Shown in pieces: positions 5,818 through 9,538 of a stretch of DNA of 9,538 nucleotides. The notes below the pieces were generated by a model. That model was not told where the DNA came from. It did no database searches and saw only the letters and a list, made by a program, of their open reading frames with translations. Each line of letters opens with the position of its first letter. Within the stretch, counting starts at the first letter, position 1. The stretch covers positions 1 to 9,538 of the forward strand of contig WAOH01000032.1 of NCBI GenBank assembly GCA_015521385.1, read 5' to 3'. Position numbers and translations under genes: made by a program. The stretch comes from Thermoproteota archaeon (GTDB lineage: Archaea > Korarchaeota > Korarchaeia > Korarchaeales > Korarchaeaceae).

Positions 5818-8151
5818 CTACTTTATGTTGTGGAGTCTCCTCAGATCCTCCTCGAAGGGTTTGAGGTCCTCGGGAATCTCTATCTCTATCGGATCCTTCA
5901 TCCTCATACCCCTGTCCTTCTTGGTCTTCCAGATCAGGCTGTTGAACTCCATTACCTTCCTTCCCAGCTCCAGGTACTCCGTGTCCCACTCCTCCCTGAC
6001 GTCAGGGAAGAGTTCCCTGTGGACCGAACCTCCATAGATGCTCCTCCATATGTAGTCGGTGATGTGAGGGATGACTGGGGCAGCCAACCTGAGGACGGCC
6101 CTCAGGACGTAGTGTAGGGTCCATCTAGCTGCAGCCGACTTCTCATCGTCCACGCCATCACCGTAGGCCCTACCCTTCACCAGCTCTATGTAGTGAGGTG
6201 CGAACACGTCCCAAACGAATATCCTGACCTCGTTAGCTGGATCGAAGAAGTCGAACCTCTCGTAGCCAGATAGGGCTCTCCTTATCGACTTATTCAACTC
6301 TCCAAGTATCCAGAGATCGGTGGGCTCCAGCTTCGGCATCTCCTCGGGTTCCTCGAACTGTGAGATGAACCTGGCCACGTTCCAGAGCTTCTGCAGGAAC
6401 TTGTAAGCCCCCTCTATCTTCCTCTCGGATATCCTGAAGTCTGAGCCGTGGTGCGCCTCCGCCGCTCCGAAGAACCTCACGGCGTCGGCCCCGTACCTCT
6501 CGAAGAGGGGCCACGGGTATATTATGTTCCCTAGGCTCTTGTGCATCGCCCTACCCTTAGCATCGAGACCCATCCCCGATATCCAGACGTGCTTGAAAGC
6601 CGGCTTCCCGAGAACCTGGTGAACCCTGAGGAAGGTGTAATGGAGCCACGTCCTCACTATGTCCTTGCCCTGGGGTCTCAGGTCGCTGGACCCCAGTTTA
6701 TCGAAGAGCTCGTCATTCCAGCCGAACCCGTTGTACACTAGGGGAGATATGGAGGAATCCATCCACGTGTCGAAGACCCTCTTCTCCCCCTCAAAGCCCG
6801 CCGTGGAACCGCAGTGCGGGCACCTGTCGTAGGGCGGATCCTCCTTCCAGGGCTGGTAGTACTTCCCCGGGGGTGGTAGGACCGGCTTACCGCAGCTCTT
6901 GCAGTACCACACCGGTATCTCCGTGGCGTAGTACCTCCTCCTGGAGATGGGCCAGTCGGAACTCACGGACTTCAACCAGTCCCTCCAGTAATTGGAGGCC
7001 CAGTCGGGGTAGAACTTAACCACTTTAAGGTACTCCTCCAGTTCCGGAACCAGATCTACCTGCTTCAGGTAGTATTCCCTCATGGGGACTATCTCCAGCG
7101 GGGTCTTGCAGCGCCAGCAAACTGGGGTTCGATGCTGTATAGTCTCCACCTTCTCGATCAGGCCCCTCCGCTGGAGGTCCTCGATTATCCTCTCCCTGGC
7201 CTCCTGTATGGTGAGGCCCGCGTACTTCCCGGCGCTCTCGTTGAGGGTGCCGTCCTCGTTAACCACTATCTTCGGCTCGAGCCCGAGCTCCCTGAACAGC
7301 TGGACGTCCATCTTGTCTCCGTAGGAGCAGATCATCACCAGACCGGTGCCGAACTCGGGATCGGCGTACGGGTGCTCCATCACTGGTATGGCGTCTCCCA
7401 GCGGGGTGATGACTCTCCTCTCCTTCAACCACCTGTACCTCTCGTCGTCGGGATTGTATATGACCGCCTTACATGCCGGTAGAAGCTCAGGCCTCGTGGT
7501 GGCCACGATCACCTCTTCCCCGCTCCCCTCCACCTTGAACTTGAGGTACACGAGCTTGGTGGGGAGCTCCTTGTACTCGACCTCCGCATCGGCCAGGGTG
7601 GTCCTGCACCTCGGGCAGTATATGTTCGGCCTGTAGTCCTCGTAGACGTACCCCTTATTCCACGCGTCGATGAAGGTGGCCTGGGTCACGGCCCTCCACT
7701 GCTCGCTGTCCGTCTGGAAGTAATTCTCGATGTCGGCGCTGATTCCCAGCCTCCTAACTATCGAGAGGATGTCCTGCTCGGCCTCATCCAGGAACTCCCT
7801 GCACAGCCTGAGGAACTCCTCCCTGGGATACTCGAACATCTTGATCTTGTACCTCTTCTCGGTCTCCACCTCCACCGGGAGGCCGTTCCTGTCCACCCCG
7901 AAGGGGAAGTAGACCTCGTACCCCCTCATCCTCTGGGTCCTCGCGATCATGTCGATCTGGGAGTAGTGTATCGCGGCCGCGATGTGCCACTTACCGCTGG
8001 CGTAGGGTGGAGGGGTGTCTATGGAGAAGAAGGGTCTACCGGAGTTCGGATTGAAGCGGTAAGTGCCCTCCTCTTCCCATATCTTCTGCATCTGGAGTTC
8101 CATCTCAGGAGACCAGTGCTTCTCCTTGAGTCGGGGCTCTCGTCTCGACAA
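5818..8151 (-). CDS. valS: valyl-tRNA synthetase
   Basis: This cytoplasmic class I synthetase charges tRNA-Val and edits mischarged threonine. At 777 aa it is a compact archaeal form without the C-terminal coiled-coil tail seen in many bacterial enzymes. The N-terminal catalytic segment has DTPPPYASGKWHIAA (45-59, the HIGH region) and DRNGLPVE (87-94). The editing domain carries VATTRPELLPACKAV (216-230), a ValRS hallmark. Zinc-ribbon-like cysteine pairs are at 179/182, 345/348, 417/420 and 444/447. DWPISRRRYY (399-408), DTWMDSS (461-467) and the KMSKS-equivalent AMHKS (535-539) follow. The C-terminal helical anticodon-binding domain spans about 610-777. Both signature motifs deviate from consensus (HIAA for HIGH, AMHKS for KMSKS). 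The start is TTG at 8151: an in-frame stop lies 21 nt upstream, no ATG is available, and GGAGGG sits 6 nt before it. It follows the DUF99 gene with a 55-nt gap. Confidence 0.93.
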   Translation of the reverse strand: MSRREPRLKEKHWSPEMELQMQKIWEEEGTYRFNPNSGRPFFSIDTPPPYASGKWHIAAAIHYSQIDMIARTQRMRGYEVYFPFGVDRNGLPVEVETEKRYKIKMFEYPREEFLRLCREFLDEAEQDILSIVRRLGISADIENYFQTDSEQWRAVTQATFIDAWNKGYVYEDYRPNIYCPRCRTTLADAEVEYKELPTKLVYLKFKVEGSGEEVIVATTRPELLPACKAVIYNPDDERYRWLKERRVITPLGDAIPVMEHPYADPEFGTGLVMICSYGDKMDVQLFRELGLEPKIVVNEDGTLNESAGKYAGLTIQEARERIIEDLQRRGLIEKVETIQHRTPVCWRCKTPLEIVPMREYYLKQVDLVPELEEYLKVVKFYPDWASNYWRDWLKSVSSDWPISRRRYYATEIPVWYCKSCGKPVLPPPGKYYQPWKEDPPYDRCPHCGSTAGFEGEKRVFDTWMDSSISPLVYNGFGWNDELFDKLGSSDLRPQGKDIVRTWLHYTFLRVHQVLGKPAFKHVWISGMGLDAKGRAMHKSLGNIIYPWPLFERYGADAVRFFGAAEAHHGSDFRISERKIEGAYKFLQKLWNVARFISQFEEPEEMPKLEPTDLWILGELNKSIRRALSGYERFDFFDPANEVRIFVWDVFAPHYIELVKGRAYGDGVDDEKSAAARWTLHYVLRAVLRLAAPVIPHITDYIWRSIYGGSVHRELFPDVREEWDTEYLELGRKVMEFNSLIWKTKKDRGMRMKDPIEIEIPEDLKPFEEDLRRLHNIK

Positions 8152-8157
8152 AGGGAT

Positions 8158-8163
8158 CCCTCC
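8158..8163 (-). promoter_or_regulatory. Shine-Dalgarno deciding the valS TTG start
   Basis: GGAGGG on the minus strand is followed by 6 nt and then TTG (8151-8149). The frame is closed by TGA at 8172-8170, and the first in-frame ATG (residue 17) would remove the conserved KEKHWSP start, so TTG is the preferred initiation codon. Confidence 0.65.
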
Positions 8164-8196
8164 TTTCCTTCAGCTCTCCTGATGGTCCTCCTCGTC

Positions 8197-8204
8197 AATA
8201 AATA
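8197..8204 (-). promoter_or_regulatory. TATA-like box upstream of valS
   Basis: TATTTATT on the minus strand lies just after the DUF99 stop. Transcription would begin near 8174, giving valS a leader of about 23 nt with the GGAGGG site. This suggests valS can be transcribed independently of DUF99. Confidence 0.4.
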
Positions 8205-8206
8205 GT

Positions 8207-8761
8207 TTAGGGCGCCAGGCCCTCTAGCAGCCTCGCCACCAAGTCGGCGACCCTCAACTGCTCGGGTACCTTCGACTCTATGGAATACCTCCTCAACAGC
8301 CCCTCAACCTCGCTCCTCCCCAGCCCTAGGTGGGAGTAGTAGCAGGTCCCGTGCATCGTCTCGAGCGCTTTGTAGGGGGGGTTCCTCTCTAGGATCCCCT
8401 CCTTCCACTCCTGCCTCGCGGCCCGTAGTGCCGACCTTATCTCGTCGGTGGGCTCCTTGGAGGTGACCGCAACAACGGGTATACCTGTCTCTTCGTAGAA
8501 GAACCTCATGTCGAGCAGGTTGAGGCCCGCGAACGTCGTCCCATGGGTGAGGACGACCCTCACCTCCTCCCTCACCTTCGGGTGCCTCACCATCCTTATC
8601 AGGGCTAGGGTGGAATCGTCTCCGTCGACGCCCACGACCTCCCTCAAGGCTGCTTCAAGCGTTAGCTCTCTGAAAAGGAGCCCAACGAGGAACGTACTCT
8701 TGTCTTCCCACTTATTGAATGGAGCGTCATCCACGGCGAGTATCCTGACCCCTCTCTTCAT
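8207..8761 (-). CDS. DUF99 (UPF0215) family protein, endonuclease V-like fold
   Basis: This 184-aa archaeal protein belongs to the DUF99/UPF0215 family, which is related in fold to endonuclease V and other RNase H-like nucleases; its activity has not been defined. Characteristic pieces are RILAVDDAPF (6-15, the paired Asp of the first strand), VGVDGDDST (43-51), THGTTFAGLNLLD (about 74-86), and TGIPVVAVTSKEPT with a following charged helix. I chose the ATG at 8761. A TATA-like TTTATGG begins exactly 30 nt upstream (8791), the spacing shared by other leaderless genes here, and GTGA lies about 6 nt before it. A GTG at 8773 would add MSDS and give 188 aa. The gene is divergent from the Cys/His-rich gene at 8835 and shares a short palindrome-bearing promoter region with it. 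Confidence 0.82.
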   Translation of the reverse strand: MKRGVRILAVDDAPFNKWEDKSTFLVGLLFRELTLEAALREVVGVDGDDSTLALIRMVRHPKVREEVRVVLTHGTTFAGLNLLDMRFFYEETGIPVVAVTSKEPTDEIRSALRAARQEWKEGILERNPPYKALETMHGTCYYSHLGLGRSEVEGLLRRYSIESKVPEQLRVADLVARLLEGLAP

Positions 8762-8773
8762 CGAATCACTCAC

Positions 8774-8790
8774 TTATGGAAGCTCCATAA
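8774..8790. repeat. 17-bp palindrome in the DUF99 promoter
   Basis: TTATGGA (8774-8780) and TCCATAA (8784-8790) are perfect inverted repeats around AGC. The element covers the DUF99 TATA box and the bases between it and the start, where a bound repressor would block initiation. Confidence 0.55.
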
Positions 8791-8791
8791 A
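8785..8791 (-). promoter_or_regulatory. TATA box of the DUF99 gene
   Basis: TTTATGG on the minus strand starts 30 nt before the ATG at 8761, implying a leaderless or nearly leaderless mRNA. It would place transcription downstream of the alternative GTG at 8773, and thus supports the shorter protein. Confidence 0.5.
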
Positions 8792-8804
8792 TTTAGGGGA
8801 AAGG

Positions 8805-8815
8805 CTTATATTTTT
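8805..8815 (+). promoter_or_regulatory. TATA box of the Cys/His-rich gene
   Basis: CTTATATTTTT begins exactly 30 nt before the ATG at 8835, with purine-rich GGAAAGG just upstream as a possible BRE. The spacing predicts transcription from the ATG itself or within a few bases of it. Confidence 0.7.
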
Positions 8816-8834
8816 ACCCGTAAATTTGTGGGTA
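8815..8834. promoter_or_regulatory. operator-like palindrome before the Cys/His-rich gene
   Basis: TACCC-GT-AAATTT-GT-GGGTA is a 20-bp dyad with 16 of 20 positions symmetric. It fills exactly the space between the TATA box and the start codon. For a leaderless gene this is the transcription start region, so a dimeric DNA-binding protein here would act as a repressor. The identity of the binder is unknown. Confidence 0.55.
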
Positions 8835-9179
8835 ATGAGTGAGAAGCTTTGCCCCCGCTGCGGCCAGCCTTACAGCTACATAGAGAAGAGGGTGGTCAAG
8901 GGGTCGAAACAGGAGTACTTCTACGCGGTTCACGTGTACAAGGAGGGAGACAGGTGGAGGAAGAGGAGGTGCTACTTGGGTCCCAAGCTCTACTCTAGAG
9001 TGGCCCCCCTGCAGGGCTTCCAGCTCCGGGGCCTAATAGAGGGAAGCCGCGAGAGGTTGCTCGATTACTTGGAGAGCATAATCTCGGATCTGGAGAAGAT
9101 GGAGCTGGATGCCGAGAGCAGGAGGAGACTCGGGGATCTATCGATCAGATTGGCCAGGCTGTCGGAGATGGGGCCCTAG
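8835..9179 (+). CDS. small Cys/His-rich (zinc-ribbon-like) archaeal protein, function unknown
   Basis: This 114-aa protein has CPRCG at 6-10, then H33 in YAVHVYKEGDRWRKRRCYLGP and C46. The set C6, C9, H33, C46 could bind one zinc ion in a small beta-rich N-terminal domain. The basic WRKRRCYLGP stretch would suit nucleic-acid contact. Residues about 67-112 are a charged helical region (LLDYLESIISDLEKMELDAE...), probably a coiled coil for dimerisation. The C-x-x-C...H...CYLGP arrangement resembles uncharacterised archaeal proteins I have seen, but I cannot name a family. The ATG at 8835 is fixed by the TATA box 30 nt upstream and by the conserved-looking CPRC beginning; the longer open frame upstream overlaps the divergent DUF99 gene and is not used. 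A dyad sits directly before the start, compatible with autoregulation, which is inference. Confidence 0.75.
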   Translation: MSEKLCPRCGQPYSYIEKRVVKGSKQEYFYAVHVYKEGDRWRKRRCYLGPKLYSRVAPLQGFQLRGLIEGSRERLLDYLESIISDLEKMELDAESRRRLGDLSIRLARLSEMGP

Positions 9180-9187
9180 CACCCCTC

Positions 9188-9195
9188 CTTATATT
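9188..9195 (+). promoter_or_regulatory. TATA box of the GGGP synthase gene
   Basis: CTTATATT begins exactly 30 nt before the ATG at 9218 and is identical in its first eight bases to the box of the preceding gene. It lies just after that gene's stop (9177-9179), so GGGP synthase has its own promoter and a probable leaderless mRNA. Confidence 0.65.
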
Positions 9196-9217
9196 ATCCC
9201 CCACATCCTCAAGATGG

Positions 9218-9538
9218 ATGACCATAGAGGAGAGCATAAGGGAGAGGTCCAAGGGAGAGGCCCTGCTCGCCGTGTTACTGGATCCGGCGAAGCTAACTAG
9301 GGAACAGGCGGGTCAAATAGCCTCCCAGGCTGAGAAGGGTGGAGCTGACCTCATATTCGTGGGCGGGTCGGTCGGCGCGGCCTTCGGGCTCAACGATACC
9401 ATACTGGGGGTCAAGGAGGGCTCCGATCTTCCCGTGATACTCTTCCCCGGTAACGTTGACGGGGTCTCGCCCTACGCGGACGCCATACTCTTCATGTCCC
9501 TCCTGAACTCATCCAATCCCTACTGGATCGTACAGGCC
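9218..9538 (+). CDS. geranylgeranylglyceryl phosphate synthase, 3'-truncated
   Basis: This enzyme joins geranylgeranyl diphosphate to sn-glycerol-1-phosphate, the first ether-bond step of archaeal membrane lipid synthesis, on a TIM-barrel fold. The window keeps 107 codons of an expected 230-260. Visible family features are LLDPAK (20-25, first strand), GGADLIFVGGS (41-51, phosphate-binding strand), LPVILFPGNV (71-80) and the long diagnostic stretch ADAILFMSLLNSSNPYWIVQA (87-107). The ATG at 9218 is supported by the TATA box 30 nt upstream and by the short N-terminal helix IEESIRERSKGEALLAVLLDP typical of the family. The gene starts 38 nt after the stop of the Cys/His-rich gene but has its own promoter signal. 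A heptaprenylglyceryl phosphate synthase (PcrB-type) relative is possible, but the archaeal context favours GGGPS. Confidence 0.92.
   Translation, partial: MTIEESIRERSKGEALLAVLLDPAKLTREQAGQIASQAEKGGADLIFVGGSVGAAFGLNDTILGVKEGSDLPVILFPGNVDGVSPYADAILFMSLLNSSNPYWIVQA

Noticed and set aside
8508..8834. N-terminal extension of the 8835 gene
   Set aside because: The upstream part of this open frame lies over the divergent DUF99 gene and reads as low-complexity Ser/Leu/Pro sequence. TATA spacing and the CPRC start both support the ATG at 8835.
1..9538. CRISPR array, transposase, integrase, toxin-antitoxin or defence genes
   Set aside because: No regularly spaced long repeats, transposase or nuclease-helicase motifs were seen; all large open frames are accounted for by housekeeping or hypothetical archaeal genes.

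Overview
The window is hyperthermophile-like archaeal chromosome, most likely from the TACK group and possibly Korarchaeota. The evidence is as follows. There is a PolD small subunit and an Orc1/Cdc6 initiator. A geranylgeranylglyceryl phosphate synthase makes archaeal ether lipids. The valyl-tRNA synthetase has a crenarchaeal look (WHIAA, DRNGLPVE). Arg and Ile codons are mostly AGG and ATA. Several promoters place a TATA box 30 nt before the start codon, which suggests leaderless mRNAs. PolD argues against a typical crenarchaeon. The lineage call is inference.

Layout. 1-1419 (+) holds the 3' part of an ECF-transporter ATPase and its EcfT membrane subunit, so the left edge is a vitamin/metal ECF uptake operon whose S component is not visible. 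1420-1672 is a gap with a possible micro-ORF, a GC hairpin and a very AT-rich, repeat-bearing stretch directly before orc1/cdc6; it is the best replication-origin candidate here. 1673-2857 (+) is Orc1/Cdc6. It meets head-on the PolD small subunit DP1 (2858-4291, -), with abutting stop codons. Further right on the minus strand lie a DUF429 RNase H-fold protein, a GPN-loop GTPase (overlapping by 28 nt), valyl-tRNA synthetase and a DUF99 (endonuclease V-like) protein. A lone plus-strand tRNA-Ser(CGA) with an unusual insertion of about 21 nt in its D-arm sits between GPN and ValRS, ending 1 nt from the ValRS stop. From 8835 the plus strand carries a small Cys/His-rich protein and then the start of GGGP synthase, cut off by the window end.

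How it fits together. Orc1 loads the helicase at origins and PolD is the replicative polymerase, so the centre is a replication neighbourhood. ValRS, tRNA-Ser and the GPN GTPase are informational housekeeping genes, and GGGPS starts membrane lipid synthesis. Nothing here is a defence island, mobile element or CRISPR array. The less ordinary signals are the tRNA D-arm insertion, the palindromes inside the 8762-8834 divergent promoter (one with a near copy inside the DP1 gene), and the AT-rich repeats before orc1/cdc6.
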